From positions 744,001-808,000 of the forward strand of contig NZ_CP025430.1 in assembly GCF_002847445.1 (NCBI RefSeq): DNA of 64,000 nt, in the 5' to 3' direction. Of this stretch, positions 46,204 to 54,331 are shown one piece after another. The stretch's first letter is position 1, and each line of letters starts with the position of its first letter. The notes under the pieces are model-generated. The model ran no database searches, was not told where the DNA came from, and saw only the letters and a list, made by a program, of their open reading frames with translations. Origin of the DNA: Paracoccus zhejiangensis (GTDB taxonomy: Bacteria > Pseudomonadota > Alphaproteobacteria > Rhodobacterales > Rhodobacteraceae). The position numbers were made by a program, and so were the translations under genes.

Positions 46204-47367
46204 ATGAACGCACCCGTGAATTTCGAGGGGCTGGAAGTCGGCTATGACGTGCCCGCGCTGCCGGGCATGGACGAGAAGGACATCCAGACGCCCTGTCTGA
46301 TCCTCGACCTGGACGCGCTGGAACGCAACATCAAGAAGATGGGCGACTATGCCAAGGCGCATGGCATGCGCCACCGCAGCCACGGCAAGATGCACAAGTC
46401 CGTGGATGTGCAGAAGCTTCAGGAAAAGCTGGGCGGGGCCGTCGGCGTCTGCTGCCAGAAGGTCTCGGAAGCCGAGGTCTTCGCCCGTGGTGGGATCAAG
46501 GATATTCTGGTGTCGAACCAGGTCCGCGATGCGCAGAAGATCGACCGTCTGGCGCGTCTGCCGAAATTCGGGTCCAAGATCATCGTCTGCGTCGATGATC
46601 TGGCCAATGTCGCCGACCTGTCGGCGGCGGCGCAGAAGCACGGCACGGAACTTGGCGTCTTCGTCGAGATCGATTGTGGCGCCGGTCGCTGCGGCGTGAA
46701 GACCGCGCAGGCCGTCGTGGACATCGCGCAGGCCGTCGAAGCCGCAGAAAACCTGAAATTCGTCGGCATCCAGGCCTATCAGGGCGCGATGCAGCACATG
46801 GACAGCTATGCCGACCGCAAGGCCAAGCTGGATGCGGCCATCGCGCAGGTGGCCGAGGCCGTGGACGCGCTGAAGGCCGTCGGCATCACCCCGGAACTGG
46901 TCTCGGGTGGCGGCACCGGCAGCTATTATTTCGAAAGCGCCTCGGGCGTCTATAACGAGCTTCAGTGCGGCTCCTATGCCTTCATGGATGCCGATTACGG
47001 CCGCATCCTCGACGAGAACGGCCAGCGCATCGATCGGGGCGAATGGGAGAATGCGCTGTTCATCCTGACCTCGGTGATGAGCCATGCGAAGGCCGACAAG
47101 GCGATCTGCGATGCCGGTCTGAAGGCGCAGTCGGTCGATAGCGGGCTGCCGGTGATTTATGGCCGCGACGATGTGAAATACATCAAGTGCAGCGACGAGC
47201 ATGGCGTGATCGAGGACACCAATGGCGTGTTGAAAGTGAACGACAAGCTGCGGCTGGTGCCGGGCCATTGCGACCCGACCTGCAACGTCCATGACTGGTA
47301 TGTCGGCGTCCGCAACGGCAAGGTCGAAACGCTGTGGCCGGTCTCGGCGCGCGGGAAGGCCTATTGA
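46204..47367 (+). CDS. bhcC: Beta-hydroxyaspartate aldolase
   Basis: PLP- and metal-dependent fold-type III aldolase (387 aa) of the D-threonine aldolase family. It joins glycine and glyoxylate to (2R,3S)-3-hydroxyaspartate, the carbon-carbon bond-forming step of the cycle. DIQTPCLILDLDALERNI at the N-terminus, the PLP lysine K62 in HRSHGKMHKS, SGGGTGSYYFE, and the C-terminal metal site PGHCDPTCNVHDWY are all as in D-threonine aldolases. GAGGAGAGA precedes the ATG. Coupled to bhcD by a TGATG overlap. Confidence 0.94.
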   Translation: MNAPVNFEGLEVGYDVPALPGMDEKDIQTPCLILDLDALERNIKKMGDYAKAHGMRHRSHGKMHKSVDVQKLQEKLGGAVGVCCQKVSEAEVFARGGIKDILVSNQVRDAQKIDRLARLPKFGSKIIVCVDDLANVADLSAAAQKHGTELGVFVEIDCGAGRCGVKTAQAVVDIAQAVEAAENLKFVGIQAYQGAMQHMDSYADRKAKLDAAIAQVAEAVDALKAVGITPELVSGGGTGSYYFESASGVYNELQCGSYAFMDADYGRILDENGQRIDRGEWENALFILTSVMSHAKADKAICDAGLKAQSVDSGLPVIYGRDDVKYIKCSDEHGVIEDTNGVLKVNDKLRLVPGHCDPTCNVHDWYVGVRNGKVETLWPVSARGKAY

Positions 47368-48329
47368 TGTGGGTCGTTCCTGAAAGCGAGATCGCCGGGC
47401 TGATGACGCCCGAAGCGGCCTTCGATGCGGTCGAGGCGGTCTTCGCCTCGATGGCGCGGGGCGAGGCCTATAACTTCCCCGTGGTGCGCGAGGCCATCGG
47501 CCATGAGGACGCGCTTTACGGCTTCAAGGGCGGGTTTGACCGGGCGGCGTTGAATCTCGGGCTGAAGGCCGGGGGTTACTGGCCGAACAACCAGAAACAC
47601 GGGCTCATCAACCATCAGTCCACCGTTTTCCTGTTCGATGCCGATACTGGCAAGGTCGCGGCGGCGGTCGGGGGGAACCTGCTGACCGCGCTGCGCACCG
47701 CTGCCTCCAGCGCCATCTCGATCAAGCATCTGGCACCCGCAGGCGCGGAAGTGCTGGGCATGATCGGCGCCGGCCATCAGGCGCAGTTCCAGCTGCGTTC
47801 GGCGGCGGCCAGCGGCCGGTTCACCCGCGTCCTCGGCTGGAACCCGCATCCCGAGATGCTGGCGCGCCTTGGCGAGACGGCGGCGGAACTGGGCCTGCCC
47901 TTCGAGGCGGTCGAGCTGGACCGGTTGGGGGCTGAGGCGGACGTGATCATCTCGATCACCTCGGCCTTCTCGCCGCTGCTTCTGGACGTGCATGTGAAGG
48001 GCCCGACCCATATCGCCGCCATGGGCACCGACACCAAGGGCAAGCAGGAACTGGACCCGGCACTGGTCGCGCGGGCACGTCTGTTCACCGACGAGCTTGC
48101 CCAATCGCTGAGCATTGGTGAGTTTCAGCATGCCAGCGCGCAGAACCTGATTTCCGACAGCGATGTCACCGCGATAGGCCGGGTTATCACCGGCGATCAC
48201 GAGGGGCGTGGCGAAGCGGAAATCACCATCTTCGACGGCACCGGCGTCGGCTTGCAGGACCTTGCGGTCGCTGCTGCCGTGGTCGAGTTGGCACGGCAAC
48301 AGGGAAAGGCCCAAAAGGTCGATATCTGA
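47367..48329 (+). CDS. bhcD: Iminosuccinate reductase
   Basis: NADH-dependent enzyme (320 aa) of the ornithine cyclodeaminase/mu-crystallin family that reduces iminosuccinate to L-aspartate, closing the beta-hydroxyaspartate cycle. Rossmann motif GMIGAGHQAQFQLR starts at 131, GNLLTALRTAASSAISIKHLA precedes it, and AMGTDTKGKQELDP and DSDVTAIGRVITGDHEGR follow. The ATG at 47367 overlaps the bhcC stop; a frame starting at 47334 lies inside bhcC and was rejected. Last gene of bhcABCD. Confidence 0.94.
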   Translation: MWVVPESEIAGLMTPEAAFDAVEAVFASMARGEAYNFPVVREAIGHEDALYGFKGGFDRAALNLGLKAGGYWPNNQKHGLINHQSTVFLFDADTGKVAAAVGGNLLTALRTAASSAISIKHLAPAGAEVLGMIGAGHQAQFQLRSAAASGRFTRVLGWNPHPEMLARLGETAAELGLPFEAVELDRLGAEADVIISITSAFSPLLLDVHVKGPTHIAAMGTDTKGKQELDPALVARARLFTDELAQSLSIGEFQHASAQNLISDSDVTAIGRVITGDHEGRGEAEITIFDGTGVGLQDLAVAAAVVELARQQGKAQKVDI

Positions 48330-48367
48330 TATTATCCGAGTGACATCGGTGGAATGGGAGGTCCGCA

Positions 48368-49852
48368 ATGTCTGACGCTACATACCAGCCCACGGGCGGG
48401 GTTCATCCGGTGGATGAGCGCCTGCCCACGGGAAAATTGATAACCTTGGGCTTCCAGCACGTGCTGGTCATGTATGCCGGCGCCATCGCCGTGCCGCTGA
48501 TCGTGGGCCGGGCGCTGCAACTCTCGCCCGAGGAGGTGGCCTTTCTGATCTCGGCCGACCTCTTCGTCTGCGGCGTGGCGACGCTGATCCAAAGCATGGG
48601 GATGACCCAGTATTTCGGCATCAAGCTGCCGGTGATGATGGGCGTGACCTTTGCCGCCGTCGGGCCGATGGTCGCCATTGCCGGCCAGAACCCGGGGCAG
48701 GAGGGTGCGCGGGCGCTGTTCGGCGCCATCATCGCGGCGGGGGCGATTGCGATCCTGCTGGCGCCGCTGATCAGCCGGATGCTGCGCTTCTTCCCGCCGG
48801 TGGTGACCGGCACGGTGATCCTGGCCATCGGCATCAGCCTGATGCCCATCGGCATCAACTGGATCTTCGGCCTTCAGGTCGGCCCGACCGCGCCGATGCT
48901 GGTCGATCCGGCGCAACAGGCCTGGCTGCAGGGTGCCATCGCCGCCGGCGGTGTGCCCGAAGGGGTGAAGCTGGCGGCCAGCGTGCCGAACCCGCTTTAC
49001 GCCAATGGCGGCAATATCCTGATCGCGGTGCTGGTTCTGGGCACGATCCTTGCGGTCTCGCGCCTCGCCACCGGCTTCCTGTCGAACATCTCGGTGCTGA
49101 TCGGCATCGTCGTGGGCGGGATTGCCGCGGCCTCGATGGGGATGATGCATTTCGACAAGGTCGGCGAGGCCAGCTGGTTCGCGATCATCAAGCCCTTCCA
49201 TTTTGGCATGCCCACCTTTGACCCGATCATGGTGCTGACCATGGTGCTGGTGATGATCGTGGTGATGATCGAATCGACCGGCATGTTCCTGGCCCTCAGC
49301 GAGATGTGCCGGAAGCCGGTCAACCAGAAGTCGCTGGCCGCCGGTCTGCGCGCCGACGGTCTGGGGACGATGCTGGGCGGGATCTTCAACACCTTCCCCT
49401 ATACGTCCTTCTCGCAGAATGTCGGGCTGGTCGGCGTGACCGGCATCCGCTCGCGCTATGTCTGCGTCGCCGGTGGCCTGATCATGATCGTGCTGGGGCT
49501 GATCCCGAAGATGGGCGCGCTGGTCGAAAGCCTGCCGACCACGGTTCTGGGCGGCGCCGGCCTGGTGATGTTCGGCATGGTGGCTGCAACCGGGGTGCGC
49601 ATCCTCAGCCGCGTCGATTTCGCCAGCAACCGCAACAACCTGTTCGTGGTGGCAATCTCGATCGGCATGGCGATGATCCCGCTGGTGGCGCCGAACTTCC
49701 AGCAATGGCTGCCCCATGGCATCCACCCGCTGATCCATTCGGGCATCCTTCTGGCGGCGATCAGCGCGGTGTTCCTGAACTGGTTCTACAACGGCGCGCC
49801 CTCGGTCAACGAGGACGAGCTGGCGGCAGCCGGCAAGCTGGCCGACCACTGA
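48368..49852 (+). CDS. Nucleobase permease, uracil/xanthine NCS2 family
   Basis: A 494-residue transporter of the NCS2 (NAT) family with about fourteen helices: LGFQHVLVMYAGAIAVPLIVG at the first helix, MGVTFAAVGPM, a central conserved region around MVLTMVLVMIVVMIESTGMFLALS, and NTFPYTSFSQNVGLVGVTGIRSRYVC, which contains the NAT-type QN-G motif. XanP/UacT-like proteins carry xanthine or urate, UraA carries uracil; the ESTGMF sequence favours the xanthine/urate side. It begins 38 bases after bhcD with GGGAGG before the ATG and may be transcribed with the bhc operon. Confidence 0.9.
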   Translation: MSDATYQPTGGVHPVDERLPTGKLITLGFQHVLVMYAGAIAVPLIVGRALQLSPEEVAFLISADLFVCGVATLIQSMGMTQYFGIKLPVMMGVTFAAVGPMVAIAGQNPGQEGARALFGAIIAAGAIAILLAPLISRMLRFFPPVVTGTVILAIGISLMPIGINWIFGLQVGPTAPMLVDPAQQAWLQGAIAAGGVPEGVKLAASVPNPLYANGGNILIAVLVLGTILAVSRLATGFLSNISVLIGIVVGGIAAASMGMMHFDKVGEASWFAIIKPFHFGMPTFDPIMVLTMVLVMIVVMIESTGMFLALSEMCRKPVNQKSLAAGLRADGLGTMLGGIFNTFPYTSFSQNVGLVGVTGIRSRYVCVAGGLIMIVLGLIPKMGALVESLPTTVLGGAGLVMFGMVAATGVRILSRVDFASNRNNLFVVAISIGMAMIPLVAPNFQQWLPHGIHPLIHSGILLAAISAVFLNWFYNGAPSVNEDELAAAGKLADH

Positions 49853-49862
49853 GCCAAGGCGC

Positions 49863-50408
49863 TTACGACGATCGGGGCGGTCCTTCGGGGCCGCCCTTTT
49901 CCGTTGCCTGTGGCTCGGCCAAGAGCTCCTCCATGAAGATGCTGAACAGCTGCGCCCGTCCATCCACCCCGGCCTTGGCATAGATGCTGGCGGATTGCGC
50001 CCGGATGGTGCCGACCGCGACACCGCGAAAGCCGGCGATGGCGTCATTGTCGAAGCCCTTCAGGATCAGCAGGGCCACCTCGCGTTCCGCCGCCGTCAGC
50101 TGCCAGCGGTCGAAGAAGCCGCCGATCAGCCCGGCCATGTCGCCCCGCGCCGCGCGGATGCCGCGATCGAGGCTGTCCATGCGGCTCTGCATCTCGCGCA
50201 GTTCCAGCATCATCAGCCCAAGGCTGATGAACAGCGCCACGGTCGCCATCAGCTCCAGCGCGATATGCCAGCCCAGCCCGTATTCGCCCAGATCGGTGAA
50301 GACATCGATGATGAAGAAGACCGCCGCCAGCGCCAGAACCACGATCAGAACGGCCAGCGTCGCCGCCCGCCGTTCATCGCGCGAGGTCCTTGGCAGGCGA
50401 AGCCTCAT
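49863..50408 (-). CDS. Membrane-tethered LuxR-type helix-turn-helix protein
   Basis: A 181-residue protein with an unusual plan: two transmembrane helices at about 15-38 and 48-68, a linker with coiled-coil character (LREMQSRMDSLDRGIRAARGDMAGLI, about 69-94), and a LuxR-type DNA-binding domain at about 98-165 (WQLTAAEREVALLILKGFDNDAIAGFRGVAVGTIRAQSASIYAKAGVDGRAQLFSIFMEELL). No receiver or ligand-binding domain is present. Its start overlaps the stop of the cytochrome b561 gene by four bases. Together with the PepSY gene they form one operon, so the signal probably comes from the membrane or the cytochrome. Function unproven. Confidence 0.85.
   Translation of the reverse strand: MRLRLPRTSRDERRAATLAVLIVVLALAAVFFIIDVFTDLGEYGLGWHIALELMATVALFISLGLMMLELREMQSRMDSLDRGIRAARGDMAGLIGGFFDRWQLTAAEREVALLILKGFDNDAIAGFRGVAVGTIRAQSASIYAKAGVDGRAQLFSIFMEELLAEPQATEKGGPEGPPRSS
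49875..49900 (+). terminator. Terminator of the NCS2 permease gene, inside the 3' end of the convergent LuxR gene
   Basis: GGGCGG (49875-49880) and CCGCCC (49891-49896) with loop TCCTTCGGGG are followed by TTTT on the plus strand. It overlaps the last codons of the opposite-strand LuxR-type gene (GGPEGPP). Confidence 0.65.
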
Positions 50409-50989
50409 TCGATGGGCCGGTCCGCCGGGATCCGCTTCCGACCGTCGATCATCGCCCGGACCAGCGGCACGCCGGAACGCAGGCTGTCGAAGACCACCCC
50501 TGCGATGTGCAGGATGACCGAGAGAAGCAGCCAGTTGAACAGGATCTCGTGCATGTCCTCGACCCAGGAAACGCCGAAAAAGCGCGGGCTTCCCATCATG
50601 ATCCCCGTGGTGACGATCAGCAGGACCGTGGCCCAGATGTTCCAGACCATCAGCGCCCCCAGCGGGTTGTGGCTAAGATGCACCGTGCGGTCGCCGCTGC
50701 GCAAGGCGCCGAGATGCCGCAGCGCGCGGGCGGGCGCGGGCGGGAACGAGATCAGCCGGGCCGGGCGCGCGCCGATCAGGCCCCAGCAAAGCCGGGTGAG
50801 GACCAGCGCCAGCGCGACATAGCCGAGGGTTTCGTGCAGCTTGCCCTCGGGGTCGCTGACAAAGCCGTTGAGCAGGATCACCAGCGCCAGCGACCAGTGG
50901 ATCAGCCGCACCAGCGGGTCCCAGACCGGGATGATGCGGGGGCTTGCGCCCCCGCCTGCCGCCGCGGCCGGTGAAACGGAACCGGCCAT
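50405..50989 (-). CDS. Cytochrome b561-type membrane protein
   Basis: A 194-residue four-helix di-heme cytochrome b of the b561 / Ni-Fe-hydrogenase b-type family. Histidines suited to heme ligation are in RLIHWSLALVILLNGF, GKLHETLGYVALAL, HLSHNPLGALMVWN and MHEILFNWLLLSVILHIAG. Such proteins move electrons between quinols and periplasmic or membrane partners. The ATG at 50989 was chosen over a TTG at 50998. It lies between a PepSY protein and a membrane-tethered LuxR-type regulator, in one overlapping operon, which suggests redox sensing or coupling. Confidence 0.87.
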   Translation of the reverse strand: MAGSVSPAAAAGGGASPRIIPVWDPLVRLIHWSLALVILLNGFVSDPEGKLHETLGYVALALVLTRLCWGLIGARPARLISFPPAPARALRHLGALRSGDRTVHLSHNPLGALMVWNIWATVLLIVTTGIMMGSPRFFGVSWVEDMHEILFNWLLLSVILHIAGVVFDSLRSGVPLVRAMIDGRKRIPADRPIE

Positions 50990-50994
50990 GGCGA

Positions 50995-51255
50995 TCAATC
51001 CTCGCCCATCTTGGTGACCTTGCCGGTTTCGGGCGAGACATAGACCTCCAGCATCTCGTCGCCCTTGACGGCATAGGCCTCGATCATGCCGTCCTCCATC
51101 TCGATCTTGCGGACCTCGTAGCCCATGCCGGTCAGCGCGGTGGTGACGGCCTCCTCGGTCATGCCCAGTTCGGTATCGACGGCGATGGCCTCGCCCTCGG
51201 CAAGGGCGAAGAGGGGCACGGCGGCCAGAATCGCGGCGAGGGTCAGTTTGCGCAT
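50995..51255 (-). CDS. Small exported PepSY-domain protein
   Basis: An 86-residue protein with a Sec signal peptide (about residues 1-19, RKLTLAAILAAVPLFALA) and one PepSY-like domain: MTEEAVTTALTGMGYEVRKIEMEDGMIEAYAVKGDEMLEVYVSPETGKVTKM. The mature part is acidic and about 67 residues, expected in the periplasm. Single-domain PepSY proteins often accompany cytochrome b561 genes; the role is thought to be structural or regulatory. It is the first gene of the operon; the cytochrome b ATG begins 5 bases after its stop. Confidence 0.85.
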   Translation of the reverse strand: MRKLTLAAILAAVPLFALAEGEAIAVDTELGMTEEAVTTALTGMGYEVRKIEMEDGMIEAYAVKGDEMLEVYVSPETGKVTKMGED

Positions 51256-51539
51256 AGGGGGTTCCTTTCCTGTATCGGCGCGGCGTTGTGCCTGGGCCTT
51301 GAGGGGAAAGAAGCCGGATGCCTTGCCCTGCGCCATTGGCCGGCGGCTTAGCCAGGCGGTCATAAGCTGGCGCTTATGCGGGTTTCAGGGCGGCTTTGCC
51401 GCGCCGTCGCCGTGGTCGGCGGCAGTTTTGCCGGATGCGAAATTTCCTCCGCTGCGATAGAGTGCAGGTATCGGACAAGGTGGCTCCTGCAGCCATGGTC
51501 CCGCCTGACTGCCGCTGCCCCTGCATGGAAGGTCTGCTG

Positions 51540-52805
51540 ATGCATCGCCCTGATTTCACGGCAAGGTTGAATGGTCCGGTACTGCCGATCCGCCGATGCG
51601 TCAGCTTCGCCCTGTTGCTGCTCCTCGCCGCCGGATACTCGGGCGCGTCACGGGCGCAGGACAGCCCTGCGCTGATGGCGGGCGGGCTGCCGGCGCAGGC
51701 GATCGATGACCTCATCGAGGGGCGGGTGCAGACGCATATCGACCTGCCGCAGCGCCATCCGCTGGTTTACGCCATGCGGCACGAGTTTCTCGACGCGCTG
51801 ACCGCCGAATGCGGACACCCGGACCGCTTCGAGAGCATCGTCCTGACGCGCGAGCTGATGGACAACGTGTTGTTCGCCTATTTCACCTATGGCGACCCGG
51901 ACCTAGGCGACTTTTCGAAGATGAGCTATGGCGAGGCCTACCTGGCGCTGATCGGCAATCCCCTGCACAAGCTTTACCCCGCCGAGATGATCCGGCGCGA
52001 GATTGCCAGCGACCCGAAGGCCCATGTCCGCGAGGTGCTGTCGGACCTCGGTGGCTGCGACAGCCCCAGGACCCTGCGCCTGCGCGAGAACCTCGATGCC
52101 GTCGCCGTCATGGGGCCGCTGGCCTCGCCCGGGACGACCTTTCTCCGCACCGTCTCGAACAATAACGAGGGCTGGTACAACTGCTTCTATGCCGATCCCG
52201 ACCGGCCCGATCACGAGCTTTTCCAGCCCTACCAACTGGCGACCCCCGCCACGGTCGGGCTTTATATCATCCCCTGGGCTGCGCATCTTGCGCCGGGCGA
52301 ATACCTGCCGCGGGCCCATTGCCCGGCGACACCGGACCCCGCGTTCGAGATCATCGAAGCCAAGCTTCTGCCCCCCGAACCCGTGCTCGACCCGGCCGCC
52401 TTGCCCGAGGGCGATCTGGCCACGCGGCTCGCGGCGGCGTTCCTCGACCAGTACATCCCCGCCCATGCGACGGGGCCGGATGGTGGCCCGCTGGTTCTGG
52501 GTGACGAGCTCAGGGCGCGCTATTTCGACGAGATCGTCAGGTTCGAGCGGATCGAGGTGCCGCAGGACGAGATCGACCGTCTTCGGGCGGCGCGGATGGC
52601 CGAGGCCAAGGCCCGTGGTTTCGACGATCCTGCGGCAGAGGATGTCATCAAGATCGCGACCGACCTGCGCCTCAAGGCGCTGAAAGAGCGGAATGATCGC
52701 GGCATCTGGGCCCTGATCGACGAGGTGCGCGACCTCTCGGGCAACCAGAGTGCCAATTACATCATGGCGCGCACCGGATACGGGCTCATGAGGGATGTCG
52801 AGTAA
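51540..52805 (+). CDS. Secreted protein of unknown function
   Basis: Not recognised. The 421-residue protein from ATG 51540 (GGAAGG upstream) has a Sec signal peptide (about 1-40, with core FALLLLLAAG and cleavage near SRA-QDS). The mature part has cysteines at 91, 173, 215 and 261, enough for two disulfides, and is otherwise mixed alpha/beta; the C-terminal third is charged and helical (VPQDEIDRLRAARMAEAKARGFDDPAAEDVIKIATDLRLKALKERNDRGI). No enzyme motif, repeat or anchor is visible. It is divergent from the PepSY gene across a 284-base gap with no clear operator and converges on the thiE-like gene. Codon use is like the neighbours. Confidence 0.75.
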   Translation: MHRPDFTARLNGPVLPIRRCVSFALLLLLAAGYSGASRAQDSPALMAGGLPAQAIDDLIEGRVQTHIDLPQRHPLVYAMRHEFLDALTAECGHPDRFESIVLTRELMDNVLFAYFTYGDPDLGDFSKMSYGEAYLALIGNPLHKLYPAEMIRREIASDPKAHVREVLSDLGGCDSPRTLRLRENLDAVAVMGPLASPGTTFLRTVSNNNEGWYNCFYADPDRPDHELFQPYQLATPATVGLYIIPWAAHLAPGEYLPRAHCPATPDPAFEIIEAKLLPPEPVLDPAALPEGDLATRLAAAFLDQYIPAHATGPDGGPLVLGDELRARYFDEIVRFERIEVPQDEIDRLRAARMAEAKARGFDDPAAEDVIKIATDLRLKALKERNDRGIWALIDEVRDLSGNQSANYIMARTGYGLMRDVE

Positions 52806-52859
52806 CGGTTATCCGCCTCATGTCCCGAGGCTTCGGGCAATGCCGGCACGGTGCGTCGG

Positions 52860-53489
52860 TCAGGCACCCTCGACCCGGTCCCACAGGGCGGCCAGCGCCG
52901 CAGCGGGGTCTTCGGCCGTCCAGATCTCGGCGCCAAGGGCGATGAAATCGCTGACTGGCGACAGCTCGGCCAAAAGCGCGGCGGTGATCGCGCCCTCGGC
53001 CACGACGGGCACCTCGATCATCTCGGACCACCACTGGAACAGCTCGAGTGCCGCCGGCTCGCCCCGGCCAAGCGCGGTTTCGCCCACCGGGCCGAAGGCG
53101 ACGTAATCCGCCCCGGCCTCGCCCGCGTTCATCCCCTCGTGCCGGGAATTGCCGCAGAAGGCGCCGATGATCGCATCTGCGCCCAGTTCCTTGCGCGCCG
53201 CGCGCACGCCGCGCGCGCCATCGGTCAGGTGCACGCCATCCAGCCCGTGGCGCTGCGCCAGCCGCACATGGTCGTCGATCACCACCGCCACGTCGCGGGC
53301 ATGGGCGATCTCGCGCGCCAGATCGGCGATCCGGCCCAGTTCGGCCTCGTCCCCGGCGCCACGGATACGCAGGCAGGCGGGCGGCACCCGGTCCATCACC
53401 GCCGAGAGAAGCGGCCCCAGCGTCGAGGCCTGCGCACCGGCGGGCGTGACGAGATAGAGTTGCGGTGCGTTGGTCTGGTCGGCGGGCAT
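52860..53489 (-). CDS. ThiE-like TIM-barrel protein, possibly thiamine phosphate synthase
   Basis: A 209-residue protein with the layout of thiamine phosphate synthase (ThiE): QLYLVTP at the N-terminus, VVIDDHVRLAQRHGLDGVHL in place of the NDR-LA-GVHLGQ motif, and GADYVAFGPV near residue 140. Two usual ThiE elements look changed: the TxTK loop after FGPV, which binds the phosphate groups, reads GETALGRGEP, and the GGI phosphate loop reads AEGAI. It may be a diverged ThiE with another role. ATG at 53489 was taken; a longer open frame runs antisense to trmJ. Divergent from trmJ. Confidence 0.65.
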   Translation of the reverse strand: MPADQTNAPQLYLVTPAGAQASTLGPLLSAVMDRVPPACLRIRGAGDEAELGRIADLAREIAHARDVAVVIDDHVRLAQRHGLDGVHLTDGARGVRAARKELGADAIIGAFCGNSRHEGMNAGEAGADYVAFGPVGETALGRGEPAALELFQWWSEMIEVPVVAEGAITAALLAELSPVSDFIALGAEIWTAEDPAAALAALWDRVEGA

Positions 53490-53561
53490 GGCGGGCTCCG
53501 TGGTTTTTACCGGCAATAGCGCAGCTTGCCCGTTCCTGCCAGAGTGGCTATTGCGCGGGCC

Positions 53562-54290
53562 ATGGAAACGAACCGTCAGCCCGTCATCATCCTTGTCCGC
53601 CCGCAGATGGGCGAAAACATCGGCGCCGCCGCCCGCGCCATGCTGAATTTCGGCCTGACCGAGATGCGGCTGGTCGCACCCCGCGACGGCTGGCCCAATC
53701 CCAAGGCCATCGCCATGGCCTCGGGCGCGGCGGGGCGGGTGCTGGACACGGCGCGGGTCTACCCGACGCTGGCCGAGGCGATGGAGGGTGTGGATTACGC
53801 CTTCGCCACCACCGCGCGGGGCCGCGAGCTGACGAAGCCGGTCTTTACCCCGGCCACCGCGATGGAGAAGGCGCGCGCGCATGAAGGCCGCAGCGCCATC
53901 ATCTTCGGGCCGGAACGCGCCGGACTGGAGAATGACGACGTGGCCCGCGCCAATGCCATCGTGACCGTGCCGGTGAACCCCGATTTCCCCTCGCTGAACC
54001 TTGCCCAAGCCGTGCTGCTGATGGGCTATGAATGGGGCCGCGAGCATCTGCCGCCCGAGCCCGCGCCGCAAGGCCGCCGCCCGGCGGGCGAGGTGCCGGC
54101 GGACCGGATCGAGATCGAGAAGCTGGGCGATCATTACGAGGAAAAGCTGGAAACCGCCGGCTTCTTCTTCCCCGAAACCAAGGCCCCGGCCATGCGTTTG
54201 AACCTACGCAACATGTGGTCGCGGCTGAGCCTGACCCGGGGCGACGTGCAGATCCTTCACGGGATGCTGCGCCAATTGACCCGCCGCTAG
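53562..54290 (+). CDS. trmJ: TrmJ-type tRNA/rRNA 2'-O-methyltransferase
   Basis: SPOUT-family methyltransferase (242 aa). VIILVRPQMGENIGAAARAMLNFGL (motif 1), LVAPRDGWPNPKAIAMASGA, AIIFGPERAGLENDDVARAN (motif 2) and FPSLNLAQAVLLMGYEW (motif 3) are the knotted SAM-binding motifs of the TrmJ group, which methylates C/U32 ribose in tRNA anticodon loops. A C-terminal helical extension is present. ATG at 53562 was chosen over 53526 since the family begins close to the first strand. Confidence 0.9.
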   Translation: METNRQPVIILVRPQMGENIGAAARAMLNFGLTEMRLVAPRDGWPNPKAIAMASGAAGRVLDTARVYPTLAEAMEGVDYAFATTARGRELTKPVFTPATAMEKARAHEGRSAIIFGPERAGLENDDVARANAIVTVPVNPDFPSLNLAQAVLLMGYEWGREHLPPEPAPQGRRPAGEVPADRIEIEKLGDHYEEKLETAGFFFPETKAPAMRLNLRNMWSRLSLTRGDVQILHGMLRQLTRR

Positions 54291-54331
54291 GCCCGTCCTA
54301 GGGTCCGCGCGAGTTATAGAATGAGGCGCAG

